From Streptococcus sp. LQJ-218 (GTDB lineage Bacteria; Bacillota; Bacilli; Lactobacillales; Streptococcaceae): a DNA stretch of 64,000 nt. The notes beneath the pieces are model-generated. The model saw nothing but the letters and a program-made list of their open reading frames with translations, was not told the origin of the DNA and ran no database searches. The position numbers were made by a program, and so were the translations under genes. The stretch lies in assembly GCF_003428885.1 (NCBI RefSeq), contig NZ_QQRU01000002.1:165503-229502 (forward strand). Direction: 5' to 3'. The first letter of the stretch is position 1; each line of letters starts with the position of its first letter. Positions 30,137-39,052 of the stretch are shown here, in pieces.

Positions 30137-30174
30137 TGTAATACAATTGTAACATTGGGATTTAAATATGTCAA
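30137..30174 (-). promoter_or_regulatory. Lipoprotein promoter with overlapping WalR-like box
   Basis: Minus-strand -35 TTGACA (30169-30174) and -10 TACAAT (30146-30151), spacer 17. On the plus strand TGTAAT-5-TGTAAC at 30137-30153 fits TGTWAHN5TGTWAH exactly and covers the -10. Confidence 0.6.
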
Positions 30175-30307
30175 CAATTTATCTAAACTATTTTAAAAAT
30201 ATCATATAATTTAGATACATTTACTCCTCCTACTCTTTTATTCGTAATAAAACAGAAAAACAGGAGATTTTCCTATTAAAAATTTGAATTTGTTTTTGTG
30301 TAATCGC

Positions 30308-30336
30308 TTGCATATTTAAGTACAAAGGAATATAAT
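30308..30336 (+). promoter_or_regulatory. Promoter of the small membrane protein gene
   Basis: -35 TTGCAT (30308-30313), 17-nt spacer, -10 TATAAT (30331-30336), followed by an AGGAGG ribosome site before the ATG at 30370. Confidence 0.75.
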
Positions 30337-30369
30337 AACATTGAAATAGAATATAGGAGGTGCACTCTT

Positions 30370-30600
30370 ATGCTAAATAAGTATTATAAGTATCTGCCTT
30401 GGTTGATTTTAGATGCTTTCGTTTCTTATGGGGCAGCTACTCATTACGCTCAAACAACATTTGATGTGTTTTATCTGACTACAATCTTTTTGATTGTTTA
30501 TATTGCTTTGTTATTTTTACATGAGAACTATCTCAAGTATCGATATAAAGACTTTTTTACTCACCTGTTGAGCAATTCTAAGAAAGATAGCCACCCATAA
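30370..30600 (+). CDS. Small two-helix membrane protein, unknown function
   Basis: The protein has 76 aa with two hydrophobic segments (about 8-27 and 32-50) and a basic, hydrophilic C-terminus (KYRYKDFFTHLLSNSKKDSHP region). A canonical promoter and an AGGAGG ribosome site 8 nt before the ATG make it a real gene. I do not recognise the family. It is flanked by the lipoprotein (divergent) and the NUDIX gene (convergent). Confidence 0.8.
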   Translation: MLNKYYKYLPWLILDAFVSYGAATHYAQTTFDVFYLTTIFLIVYIALLFLHENYLKYRYKDFFTHLLSNSKKDSHP

Positions 30601-30641
30601 AAGTAGTCACAACACAAAACCATCTCATGATGGTACATAAA

Positions 30642-30667
30642 GAGGTCGGGAACTTTGTCCCGACCTC
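30642..30667 (+). terminator. Bidirectional terminator between the small membrane gene and the NUDIX gene
   Basis: Perfect 10-bp stem GAGGTCGGGA / TCCCGACCTC with a 6-nt loop and T-rich sequence on the plus side; also usable for the convergent NUDIX transcript. Confidence 0.75.
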
Positions 30668-30672
30668 ACTTT

Positions 30673-31446
30673 TTATTTCAATCGATAGGTTTTTCTTGGT
30701 TTCTTTTTAGGCACTCGTTTGAGTCCAACTTCTTCTACATATTCTCCGTATTTTACGAGAAAGTTATTGCTGACGATTGGACGACCGGGGTTGATAAGAT
30801 TGACCAGTTCAGTTCCTTCGTAGACAGTGAACTCCTCCTCCAGCAGATAGAGGAAGGTTGGATTCCAGTCGAGACGGCCTTGGATTCGTTTGATGGATTC
30901 TTGGATAATGGCATAATGGTCAAAAGCGAAGGCTTGCTCTTCCAACTCTACTCCCTCTAGGTAGCATTTTCCTGTCTGAAAATCGACATCTACGAAAACG
31001 ACATCCTTGGCATCGTCTCCTGCTTGAACAAGTTCTAATGCACGACTAGGCAGATAAACCAAGTGGGCAATGGTCACTGTCCAGCCCCGGGGGTCACGGC
31101 CGGGGGTCGATACGGTCATCAATTGCTCAATTTTTTCCAAAGGAAGGTCGAGATTGACTTCTTCTCTCACCTCACGCTGACAGGCATGCGCAGCATCTTC
31201 GTCCTTGTCCATAAATCCTCCAACTAAGGCCAAACAGTTTTGATAAGGGTGAGCCTTGCGACGAATTAATAAGAGCTTGATCTTTCCTTCGACAAAGCAA
31301 TAAGCTACCATATCCACCGTCACGCTCGGTTTTTCATACTGAGGAAGATCCTGTTTGCAGTACCAGTCTAAAAATTCCTTCTCAGTTGCATGAATTTCAA
31401 AATATTCTTTTTCCGTCATCCCTACTGGAATCATCGTGTCCGTCAT
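30673..31446 (-). CDS. NUDIX-domain protein with C-terminal winged helix (NrtR-like)
   Basis: The protein has 257 aa. A NUDIX fold lies at about 40-170, with the box from GGFMDKDEDAA to REVREEVNL. The usual Gly after EE is Asn, and a C-terminal winged-helix-like region (about 180-250) ends in a basic tail. NrtR proteins of this build sense ADP-ribose and repress NAD-salvage genes; others are ADP-ribose pyrophosphatases. Its place at the end of nadR-pnuC favours NAD metabolism. Whether it hydrolyses, regulates or both cannot be told here. Confidence 0.75.
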   Translation of the reverse strand: MTDTMIPVGMTEKEYFEIHATEKEFLDWYCKQDLPQYEKPSVTVDMVAYCFVEGKIKLLLIRRKAHPYQNCLALVGGFMDKDEDAAHACQREVREEVNLDLPLEKIEQLMTVSTPGRDPRGWTVTIAHLVYLPSRALELVQAGDDAKDVVFVDVDFQTGKCYLEGVELEEQAFAFDHYAIIQESIKRIQGRLDWNPTFLYLLEEEFTVYEGTELVNLINPGRPIVSNNFLVKYGEYVEEVGLKRVPKKKPRKTYRLK

Positions 31447-31447
31447 T

Positions 31448-32227
31448 TTATGCCTCCTTACGAACAGCCTTAGTCCATTGGTACCAACCGACTAGACTAT
31501 TGATAGTGTAGACCCAGTACATTCCTTGGATATGGATGTTTTCACCCCACCAGAGGTAAATACTAAAGAGATTGGTTGCAATCCAGAAAATCCATTGCTC
31601 ACGGTAAAGACGTGTCATTAAGAGCTGACCAACACCATTGGTCGCATCGGTAACACTGTCACGGAAAGGACGAGCACTGCTGATACTTTGGTAGGCCAAG
31701 CCCATGCCAATCCAGATGATAGCAGTCAAGGCTAAGTACTTGAGCCAATCAAAAACAGATAATTTCTTAGCTTCAAAATGAGATTCTTCTGTTTTTCCTT
31801 GGTCGTTGATACGGTTGGACAACCAAGCATAGAGACCAATCGGCTGCATGACAAAGAAGTAAACGGTCGTCAAAACTTCGCCATAAAAAGTCGCATTCAT
31901 GGCCAAAATCAAATAGATAGCTGAGTTGATGGCCCCAAAGAGATAATTGCTTGCACGTCCTTCTGCTACTAAGATAACACAGACAATCCCAGTCCAAGAG
32001 GCAAACAAGCTCATCCAGTCATGACTTTCTGTATTTTGCGTGAATTCCAAGATCAAGGGAACACTTGACAAGGCGATGAGATACAACCACTGGAAAAGGC
32101 TACGGCCGACAAAGAGATCTTTCCAGAGCAGGCTCATGATTCCTGCAAACCCGATCTTACGAGCTTCTGCATGAACATTTTTAAAGTTTTCGATAAATTG
32201 TGTGATTTTTTCAGTTACTGTTTTCAT
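31448..32227 (-). CDS. pnuC: Nicotinamide riboside transporter PnuC
   Basis: The PnuC-family membrane protein of 259 aa has about seven helices and the conserved NWFGAINS-type stretch (here NYLFGAINSAIYL). FWIATNLFSIYLWW near the C-terminus also fits. It lets nicotinamide riboside in, trapped by phosphorylation by NadR. It lies 9 bp after nadR and 1 bp before the NUDIX gene. Confidence 0.92.
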   Translation of the reverse strand: MKTVTEKITQFIENFKNVHAEARKIGFAGIMSLLWKDLFVGRSLFQWLYLIALSSVPLILEFTQNTESHDWMSLFASWTGIVCVILVAEGRASNYLFGAINSAIYLILAMNATFYGEVLTTVYFFVMQPIGLYAWLSNRINDQGKTEESHFEAKKLSVFDWLKYLALTAIIWIGMGLAYQSISSARPFRDSVTDATNGVGQLLMTRLYREQWIFWIATNLFSIYLWWGENIHIQGMYWVYTINSLVGWYQWTKAVRKEA

Positions 32228-32236
32228 AATTTTCTC

Positions 32237-33295
32237 CTAATCTGCTTGGTAAATGGCATCAATAGCCACTTTTGCTGCTTCATAATTGCCTAGGTAATCC
32301 TCAGCTAGATAAACCAGTGGAATGTTTGCTAAGTAACGCTCTCTCATCTGATCCAAATGCTGGGAAAAACTGTGACGAATATGGTCTTCCGCCATGGTCA
32401 TATCTCTAAAACCATCATTGACATAGGAGCCGACAGGCTGCACAAAGAGAATCAAGTCCCATTTCTCCTTAGCCAAGATCGAGGCAAAGAGATTGTCAAA
32501 TGTTTCTCCTGATAAATCCTCTTGGTCCTCAGTCTCCATGTAATAATCATAGTAGCCCTTGGTTACCAATGAGTTGGTATCGGCTATCACTAGGCCTCGA
32601 TTGGCATTGCTATCGATTAACTTAGAGGTCTGGTCATACTGGCCCAACAGGAGATAATAGTAATCTTTTGGAGTCAATTCATCGTCGCGGACATTGTTTT
32701 TGATCTGGTACTCACGTGCGTATTCCAGACTGACCGGCGCGTCATAGAAACGAGCTAAATCCTTGGCCAGAGTGGTCTTCCCATTGCTGGCACTTCCCAT
32801 AATCAACACTTTCTTAGTAAACTGACGACGGAAGGGTTGAGCAATATATTTCCAATATTTGCTTGGGTTTTCTCGAATCATAGTCGCTGAGATACCAAAC
32901 TTTCTTTCTTGCAAGACAGTCTCAAAACCGCGATTAGACAATTCTTGCTGGTAGTCTGCTTCTCCCACAAAAAAAATTAGTTCTTGCTGGGTTTCATCAT
33001 AGGAAATCACCGCTAACATCTGGTTCAACCACTCCTGCCAGCCCATAGGGTAACGGGGAAGATTGGTTTCATCTAACTTGCAGACAGAGGTCAACTCGTC
33101 ATCACGAAAGGCCTCTCGGATATAGCGAAATCTTTTTTGAAGCGTTAAGCCTACCTGCTCCCCTCTATCTCCCTCATAGCCTGAAACGACAACCCAGACC
33201 TGGTCACACTGCCGCTTCGCTCGCTGGATTAGATCGATATGTCCTTGATGAAGTGGAGCAAAGGTTCCAAATACCACTGCTGTTTTCTTTTTCAT
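32237..33295 (-). CDS. nadR: Bifunctional NMN adenylyltransferase / nicotinamide riboside kinase NadR
   Basis: The product has 352 aa. The N-terminal nucleotidyltransferase has FGTFAPLHQGHIDLI (HxGH motif, about 9-23) and ISATMIRENP. The C-terminal kinase has Walker A MGSASNGKTTLAKDLA (about 166-181). No N-terminal DNA-binding domain is present, unlike the enterobacterial NadR. It converts imported nicotinamide riboside to NMN and NAD. First gene of nadR-pnuC-NUDIX, behind a TTGACA/TATAAT promoter. Confidence 0.94.
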   Translation of the reverse strand: MKKKTAVVFGTFAPLHQGHIDLIQRAKRQCDQVWVVVSGYEGDRGEQVGLTLQKRFRYIREAFRDDELTSVCKLDETNLPRYPMGWQEWLNQMLAVISYDETQQELIFFVGEADYQQELSNRGFETVLQERKFGISATMIRENPSKYWKYIAQPFRRQFTKKVLIMGSASNGKTTLAKDLARFYDAPVSLEYAREYQIKNNVRDDELTPKDYYYLLLGQYDQTSKLIDSNANRGLVIADTNSLVTKGYYDYYMETEDQEDLSGETFDNLFASILAKEKWDLILFVQPVGSYVNDGFRDMTMAEDHIRHSFSQHLDQMRERYLANIPLVYLAEDYLGNYEAAKVAIDAIYQAD

Positions 33296-33346
33296 AAACC
33301 TATCACCTTTTTATATTTTTTAATATTTTCGTTATCTATGTTTTTT

Positions 33347-33374
33347 ATTATAAACTATATTTTTATTTTGTCAA
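33347..33374 (-). promoter_or_regulatory. nadR operon promoter
   Basis: -35 TTGACA (33369-33374) and -10 TATAAT (33347-33352) on the minus strand with a 16-nt spacer. The surroundings are extremely AT-rich with TTTTTATC/AACGATAAAA-like repeats that may be an operator (not resolved). Confidence 0.75.
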
Positions 33375-33407
33375 TAGTTTTTTATCGTTTTTTATAAAAA
33401 GATTGCG

Positions 33408-33436
33408 AAAAAAGAATCAAGATTGCTCCTGATTCT
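33408..33436 (-). terminator. Terminator of ctsR-clpC
   Basis: Stem AGAATCA / TGATTCT and TTTTTT on the minus strand, about 10 bp after the clpC stop. Confidence 0.7.
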
Positions 33437-33442
33437 CCATTT

Positions 33443-35875
33443 TTATGCAATATCAAATTTCAACTGGCCTGCTTTGACGCCAATCTTCAGAGTCTTACCA
33501 GCTTCCAATTCACCTTTAAGGAGAAGTTCTGCTAACTTGTCTTCCACTTCTGTTTGTAGGGTTCTGCGAAGTGGACGAGCTCCCATCTCTGGGTCATATC
33601 CTTGATTTGCCAACAATTTCAGTGCGGAAGATTGTAATTTCAAGTCAATGCCTTTTTCAGCCAAACTTGCCACTAAAGGTTTGACCATAATCTTCACTAC
33701 TTCCTGCATATGGTCGCTAGACAGGCTATGGAAGACTACCTTTTCATCAATACGGTTGATAAACTCAGGTCTATAAGCTTTTTTCAGCTCTTCAAACATG
33801 CGTTTTTCCATATTTTCCTGGTCAAAACGAATATCCTTTGCCCCAAAACCAACTGTCTTGTCATCACGAAGGGCTGTCGCACCAAGGTTTGACGTCATGA
33901 TGATAATGGTATTTGAAAAGTCAACCTTACGACCCTTGCTATCGGTCAAGACACCATCGTCCAAGACTTGCAAGAGGACATTGAAGATATCTGGATGGGC
34001 CTTCTCTACCTCGTCAAAGAGAAGCACTGAGTAAGGTTTATTGCGGACCTTCTCGGTCAACTCTCCCCCTTCTTCGTAGCCCACATAACCCGGAGGAGCT
34101 CCGTTGAGACGGCTGGCTGCAAATTTCTCCATATACTCACTCATATCAAAGCGGATAAGAGCTGATTCGTCGTCAAAAAGAACTTCTGCCAAGGCCTTAG
34201 CCAATTCAGTCTTACCGACACCTGTGGGTCCTAGGAACATAAAGGAACCAATCGGACGCTTGTGACTACGAATCCCTGACTGGTTGCGGCGAATGGCACG
34301 GCTAATGCTTGAAACTGCTTGATCTTGACCGATGACACGTTTGTGCAGTTCAGCTTCCAAGTTTAAGTATTTCTTAGCGTCAGTCTGAGTCAGTTTTTGG
34401 ACTGGAATACCTGATAAACGACTCAAGGTAGTCAAAATATCAGACTCTGTCACCAAGTCTTTGTAGACAGGCACTTCCTCTTCTTTTGCGATTAGCTGCG
34501 CTGCCTGTTTCCACTTGCCATCCATCAAGGCCTTGTCAGCTGGACTCAAGTCGGATTCGTCTGCTTTCACATGCTTAGATTTATTTTGCACTGTTGCTGC
34601 TGCCTCATCCAAGAGATCAATCGCAGAGTCTGGCAAGTGACGACTAGTCAAGTAACGATGAGCCATCTTGACGGCTGTTTCAACCGCTTCATCTGTGATT
34701 TGCACACGGTGATGTTTCTCATAAGTCGCCTTCAGACCTTGCAAAATGGTCATGCTGTCTGCCACACTTGGCTCTTCAATCGTCACTTTGGCGAATCGAC
34801 GAGAAAGGGCCGCATCTTTTTCGATGTGTTTTTGGTATTCTTCCTGAGTGGTCGCACCAACCGTTCTCAAAGTTCCACGCGCCAATGCTGGTTTCAAGAT
34901 ATTGGCCGCATCCAGAGTTGAATCAATCCCGCTCCCAGAACCCATGATAGTATGGAGTTCATCGATAAAGAGGATGACTTGGCCATCTTCTTCAATATCC
35001 TTGATGATATTGTTCATGCGTTCTTCAAAGTCACCGCGGAAACGTGTCCCTGCAATAACATTCATCAAATCGAGCTCTAACACGCGCATCTTAGCCATTT
35101 CCGCAGGTACATCCCCACTAGCAATACGCTGGGCAAGACCAAGCGCTAGAGCAGTTTTCCCGACACCTGCATCCCCAACCAAGACAGGATTATTCTTGGT
35201 CTTCCGACTCAAGATTTGAATCATACGTGAGATTTCCTTGTCCCGACCAATGACTGGTTCTAACTTGCCAGAGCGCGCTTGCTCTGTCAAGTCATGCGTA
35301 TAGTCCTCGAGACCACCACTTGAAGTCTGGGGCATGCCCATCATATTCGCCATAGAATTTTGCTTGTCAGCTACTGTACGATGTCGTTGGCGTAAAGCCT
35401 TGATGTCTTCACGAGTCCAGCCTGCCCGTTCTTCTAAATTTCGACGAAGAGCAGCAATCTTGACCTGATCTTTCTTGTCTTCATAAGAAAAACCAGCCCT
35501 CTCCAAGATACGAGTCGCCAAGGCATTGCCATCATGCAAAATCGCATAGAGGACATGCTCTGTCCCTAACACCTTTGCATGGACCACTGATGCCACATAC
35601 TCTGCTTCATCAAAAAGGGCCTGCAAACGATGAGAAAACGGCAATTCCGTAAAGGTTTCATCCTGGCTATAGTCCGTTTCAGTCAGTTCCAAAGCCACCT
35701 CTTCTAAACGGTCCATCTCATATGGATAATCATTTAAAGTGGCTCCTGCCACACTATAACTGTGATTAGACATGGCAATCAACAAGTGCCAAGACTCTAG
35801 GTAACGAGCTCCAAAATGGCCAGCCACCATGTAGGCACTTTCGATACATTCATTCAATGCTTTTGAATAGTTCAT
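33443..35875 (-). CDS. clpC: ATP-dependent Clp protease ATPase subunit ClpC
   Basis: The HSP100 unfoldase has 810 aa. It has an N-domain of two repeats (about 1-145), AAA module 1 with [13 protein letters not shown], a middle coiled region, and AAA module 2 with [16 protein letters not shown]. It feeds ClpP and takes part in stress proteolysis and competence control. The ATG follows GGGAAG. In the unaltered arrangement ctsR would end one base before this start; here ctsR stops 14 bp before it because of the duplication. A CtsR operator lies upstream of ctsR. Confidence 0.97.
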   Translation of the reverse strand: MNYSKALNECIESAYMVAGHFGARYLESWHLLIAMSNHSYSVAGATLNDYPYEMDRLEEVALELTETDYSQDETFTELPFSHRLQALFDEAEYVASVVHAKVLGTEHVLYAILHDGNALATRILERAGFSYEDKKDQVKIAALRRNLEERAGWTREDIKALRQRHRTVADKQNSMANMMGMPQTSSGGLEDYTHDLTEQARSGKLEPVIGRDKEISRMIQILSRKTKNNPVLVGDAGVGKTALALGLAQRIASGDVPAEMAKMRVLELDLMNVIAGTRFRGDFEERMNNIIKDIEEDGQVILFIDELHTIMGSGSGIDSTLDAANILKPALARGTLRTVGATTQEEYQKHIEKDAALSRRFAKVTIEEPSVADSMTILQGLKATYEKHHRVQITDEAVETAVKMAHRYLTSRHLPDSAIDLLDEAAATVQNKSKHVKADESDLSPADKALMDGKWKQAAQLIAKEEEVPVYKDLVTESDILTTLSRLSGIPVQKLTQTDAKKYLNLEAELHKRVIGQDQAVSSISRAIRRNQSGIRSHKRPIGSFMFLGPTGVGKTELAKALAEVLFDDESALIRFDMSEYMEKFAASRLNGAPPGYVGYEEGGELTEKVRNKPYSVLLFDEVEKAHPDIFNVLLQVLDDGVLTDSKGRKVDFSNTIIIMTSNLGATALRDDKTVGFGAKDIRFDQENMEKRMFEELKKAYRPEFINRIDEKVVFHSLSSDHMQEVVKIMVKPLVASLAEKGIDLKLQSSALKLLANQGYDPEMGARPLRRTLQTEVEDKLAELLLKGELEAGKTLKIGVKAGQLKFDIA

Positions 35876-35889
35876 CTTACTTCCCTTTT

Positions 35890-36402
35890 CTATCTACCTC
35901 TTGTATGACCTGTCGTAGCATGTTTGCACGAAGGACTGGAGCTTCTTCTCCTAGAACGCGATCCAAAGCTACTGATACTAGCAAATTCATCTCCTGCAAG
36001 GACTGGAGCTTCTTCTCCTAGAACGCGATCCAAAGCTACTGATACTAGCAAATTCATCTCCTGCTTGGTCATCAATTCCTGCTCAACCAAAAGCTGCAGA
36101 ATATCCTCATAAATTTCTTGACTAACCCGCTCACTAATCGAGTAAAGCAGCTCCCTGAGCATTTCATGATGACTGGAAAACTCAATTCGTCCTATACGAA
36201 TATAGCCTCCGCCACCACGCTTACTTTCAACCAAGTAACCTCTACTTTCCGTAAAGCGTGTCTTGATCACATAGTTAATCTGACTAGGAACAACCTGAAA
36301 GGTATCTGCCAACTGACTCCGTTGCAACTCCACGATACCAGATTGATCTAAAATCGCCTTGATGTAGGCCTCAATATGATCCGATGTATTTTTAAATCTC
36401 AT
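35890..36402 (-). CDS. ctsR: Heat-shock repressor CtsR with frameshifted C-terminus
   Basis: CtsR represses clp genes. The winged-helix N-domain is intact (about 1-72, with VPSQINYVIKTRF and the glycine-rich ESKRGGGGYIRIGRI wing), as is most of the C-terminal domain through LGEEAPVL (residue 135). After this an exact 67-bp tandem duplication (35931-36064) shifts the frame. The last 17 residues (RANMLRQVIQEVDRKGK, still encoded out of frame at 35880-35930) are replaced by 35 unrelated ones rich in Ser/Arg. The normal protein would be 152 aa; this one is 170. The lost helix belongs to the C-terminal region used for dimerisation and Clp/McsB recognition in the family, so altered activity is likely but unproven. 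Confidence 0.9.
   Translation of the reverse strand: MRFKNTSDHIEAYIKAILDQSGIVELQRSQLADTFQVVPSQINYVIKTRFTESRGYLVESKRGGGGYIRIGRIEFSSHHEMLRELLYSISERVSQEIYEDILQLLVEQELMTKQEMNLLVSVALDRVLGEEAPVLAGDEFASISSFGSRSRRRSSSPSCKHATTGHTRGR
35931..36064. repeat. 67-bp perfect tandem duplication within ctsR
   Basis: Two identical units, 35931-35997 and 35998-36064, both beginning AAGGACTGGAGCTTC. 67 is not a multiple of three, so the reading frame is changed after the first unit read. Confidence 0.95.
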
Positions 36403-36427
36403 TCCAAACCCACCTCTCTCTTTGAAC

Positions 36428-36450
36428 CTTGACTATCTTTGACTATTATA
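36428..36450 (-). promoter_or_regulatory. CtsR operator and -10 of ctsR-clpC
   Basis: On the minus strand AGTCAAA-GAT-AGTCAAG (36428-36444) fits the CtsR tandem heptad RGTCAAA-N3-RGTCAAA with one mismatch. It directly follows a -10 TATAAT (36445-36450). This is the expected site of autorepression. Confidence 0.85.
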
Positions 36451-36475
36451 CCGAAATTTTCTCATTTTTAAAAGA

Positions 36476-36521
36476 AAAAGGGCATCGGTAAAGGACAATC
36501 TTCACCAACTCCCTCTTTTTC
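36476..36521 (-). terminator. Likely terminator of the thi transporter operon
   Basis: An imperfect, wobble-containing stem (GAGGG...GGTGAAG against CTTTACC...CCC) followed by TTTTT on the minus strand, immediately after the ATPase stop codon. Confidence 0.5.
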
Positions 36522-37249
36522 TACTTATCTAAGCCTAATTCTGCCAAGATTTGACGTTTGTAGGCAATCTTTTGGACTTCCTTGTCCTCATCTTCAGACC
36601 AATCTAGTTTAATTTCTGAAACAATCTGCCCAGGACGATTTTTCAAGATATAGATGCGGTCACTGAGATTGAGGGCCTCCTCGATACTGTGAGTAATAAT
36701 CAAGGTTGTTAGCTGCAACTGCTTGTGAATCTCAAGATACCAAGCGTGGAGTTCCATCTTGGTCATCTCATCCAAGGCGCTAAAAGCCTCGTCTAAGAGA
36801 AAGAGTTTGTGCCCGAAAAGGTAAGTACGAAGCAAGGCCACACGCTGGCGCATCCCACCACTGAGTTCATGAGGGTATTTATCTCTGACAGCTGTCAACT
36901 GGAAGGTCGCAAGAATTTCATCTGCACGAGCAATAGCTTCTGCCTTATCCACCTTTTGAATCAAGAGGGGCAGAATGATATTACCAAGCACCGTCTTGTG
37001 CTCCAAAAGCAGATCCTTTTGCAACATATAACTCACGCGCCCCTTGGGATTTTCCTCCCCATCAAGGACAATTCTCCCTGACTGAACTTCTAAAATCCCA
37101 GCGATTAGATTAAAGAGGGTGGTCTTTCCTACACCACTTGGGCCTAAGATAGAAACCACTTCACCTGAAGTCACTTGTAGGTTAATATCCTCTAAAATCT
37201 TTTCATCATCGTAGGCGTAGCTTACGTGTTCTAGTCTAATTTCTGTCAT
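36521..37249 (-). CDS. thiZ: Thiamine-precursor ABC transporter ATPase (ThiZ-like)
   Basis: The NitT/TauT/SsuB-type ATPase has 242 aa, with Walker A LGPSGVGKTTLFNLIAG, signature LSGGMRQRVALLRT, Walker B LFLLDEAFSALD and the H-loop ITHS. Last gene of a TPP-riboswitch operon. With the THI5/ThiY-like binding protein and the permease it is inferred to import a pyrimidine thiamine precursor. Confidence 0.9.
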   Translation of the reverse strand: MTEIRLEHVSYAYDDEKILEDINLQVTSGEVVSILGPSGVGKTTLFNLIAGILEVQSGRIVLDGEENPKGRVSYMLQKDLLLEHKTVLGNIILPLLIQKVDKAEAIARADEILATFQLTAVRDKYPHELSGGMRQRVALLRTYLFGHKLFLLDEAFSALDEMTKMELHAWYLEIHKQLQLTTLIITHSIEEALNLSDRIYILKNRPGQIVSEIKLDWSEDEDKEVQKIAYKRQILAELGLDK

Positions 37250-38256
37250 TATTTCACAAATTCGTTAGTGAAGCCTTTGTCTGTCAAGTCTTCTTTTAGG
37301 ATACCTTTTTCTTTATCCCATTTGTAGAAGGCATTCCAGCGAGCTGCATCAAATTGTCCCCATTTTTCCTTGTCGCTTGCGTATTCTTTTGACAAGTATT
37401 TTTGAGATTCAATGACAAAGTCACGTTTTTCCTTGAGTTCAGGTGCATTTTTAATGAGGATATCAGCTGCTTCTTCTGGATGCTCCATGGCATATTGGTA
37501 GCCTTTTTTGATAGCTTGGATGACTTTACGGGCTTCTTCTTTGTTGTCTTTCAAATAGTCGTTGTTTGCGATGATAACTGGTGAGTAGTAGTCAAATTCT
37601 TTAACGTAGTCTTTCAAGTACATGAAATTAGCATCTACACCTTGAGATTTAGCAAGGATACCATCCCATCCATAGTAGATCCAAGCAGTGTCGAAGACAC
37701 CATTAGCGATTGGTGTGATAGAGTTTGAGTCGTTATTTGGTACTTTTTCTACCTTCTCAAAGTCTCCACCTTGTGATTCTACCAAGGTTTTCAACATAGC
37801 AAGTTCAGTTGGGTCATTCCAGGTTCCGTATTTCTTACCAACCAAGTCTTTTGGACTGGTTACATTGTCAGACTTACGAGAGATGATTCCTGATGTATTG
37901 TGCTCAACGATTGCTGCAACGGCTGTAATTCCTGCCCCTTTTTCTAATTTCTTAGCCATGTAGTCTTGGAAATAGATAGCAAACGGTGCCTTACCATTGA
38001 TAACTAGGTCTGATGAGCTTTCTTCTGGTGGTAATTTCAAATCAACATCCACTCCAGCTTCCTTGAAATAACCTTTTTCCTTGGCAACATAAAGCCCTGT
38101 GTGGTTGGTATTTGGTGTCCAGTCTAGGATAAAGTCAATCTTCTTGAGCTCTGCTTCCTTATTATCCTTAGAAGCAGTTCCTTGGCCACAAGCCACAAGT
38201 ACAACAGCTAGAAGAGCTGTTACAATCGTTAAAAACAATTTCCATGTTTTCTTCAT
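37249..38256 (-). CDS. thiY: Thiamine-precursor-binding lipoprotein (ThiY, NMT1/THI5-like)
   Basis: The protein has 335 aa. A lipoprotein signal ends in LVAC (Cys 23). The mature part begins with FILDWTPNTNHTGLYVAK, the hallmark of the NMT1/THI5-like family that binds hydroxymethylpyrimidine or formylaminopyrimidine. It overlaps the ATPase gene by one base. Control by the TPP riboswitch upstream supports the thiamine link. Confidence 0.92.
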   Translation of the reverse strand: MKKTWKLFLTIVTALLAVVLVACGQGTASKDNKEAELKKIDFILDWTPNTNHTGLYVAKEKGYFKEAGVDVDLKLPPEESSSDLVINGKAPFAIYFQDYMAKKLEKGAGITAVAAIVEHNTSGIISRKSDNVTSPKDLVGKKYGTWNDPTELAMLKTLVESQGGDFEKVEKVPNNDSNSITPIANGVFDTAWIYYGWDGILAKSQGVDANFMYLKDYVKEFDYYSPVIIANNDYLKDNKEEARKVIQAIKKGYQYAMEHPEEAADILIKNAPELKEKRDFVIESQKYLSKEYASDKEKWGQFDAARWNAFYKWDKEKGILKEDLTDKGFTNEFVK

Positions 38257-38293
38257 TTTGATTTCCTCTTTTCTTTTTACAAAACGCTCTATT

Positions 38294-39052
38294 TTACGAA
38301 CGTTTCCATTTAATCACATATTTTTCACTGACATCAACCAACTTCATACCGAGAAGGCTGATAATCGACACCAGAATAATAATCGCAAACATGGTATCAT
38401 ACTGAAACAGTTTCTTGGACTGAATCATATAAACACCAAGACCCTCAAAGCCTCCCAACCACTCAGATACCACTGTTGTGATAAAGGCGTAGGAGACACT
38501 GACCCTCAGACCTGCATAAAAGTAAGGCAGACTGACTGGGATTTTAAAATGCCACAGGATTTGCCAAGGCTTGGCTCGCATCAGACTAAACAGGGTCAGC
38601 ATATCCTTGTCACAATGCCTAAAACCGTCCAAAATACTGACGATGATAGGGAAGGTTGTCGTCAAGATAATCAAGACAATCTTTGGCAAAATCCCATAAC
38701 CTAGCCACAAGACCAGGATAGGAGCTATAGCAATAGTCGGGATAGTCTGGACAACCACCATCATAGGGTAAATCAGGTCATTGAGCCAAGTCAAACTATC
38801 CATGAGCACAGCCATGAGACAGGCAATCAAGACTCCCAGAACCAACCCCAGTAAAGCCACTCTCAAGGTGGCCCAGCTATGGTGCCAGAGAAATTCTCTG
38901 TCACGAACAAAGGCCTGGAGAATTTCAAGAGGGGTCGGCAGGATAAACTTGGGGAGAAGTTTAAGTAAACCTGCTAACTGCCAGATTGACAAGACTCCTA
39001 GAAAGCCCAATAGACTAATGTGTCGTCTCAGTATACTTTTCAAGTTTCTCAT
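38294..39052 (-). CDS. thiX: Thiamine-precursor ABC transporter permease (ThiX-like)
   Basis: The permease has 252 aa with about six helices and an EAA-type loop (MRAKPWQILWHFKIPVSLPY). It belongs to the SsuC/TauC-like group. ATG at 39052 lies inside the end of the preceding thiamine-binding gene, in another frame (38-nt overlap), and no strong ribosome site is seen, so coupled translation is likely. Confidence 0.9.
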   Translation of the reverse strand: MRNLKSILRRHISLLGFLGVLSIWQLAGLLKLLPKFILPTPLEILQAFVRDREFLWHHSWATLRVALLGLVLGVLIACLMAVLMDSLTWLNDLIYPMMVVVQTIPTIAIAPILVLWLGYGILPKIVLIILTTTFPIIVSILDGFRHCDKDMLTLFSLMRAKPWQILWHFKIPVSLPYFYAGLRVSVSYAFITTVVSEWLGGFEGLGVYMIQSKKLFQYDTMFAIIILVSIISLLGMKLVDVSEKYVIKWKRS

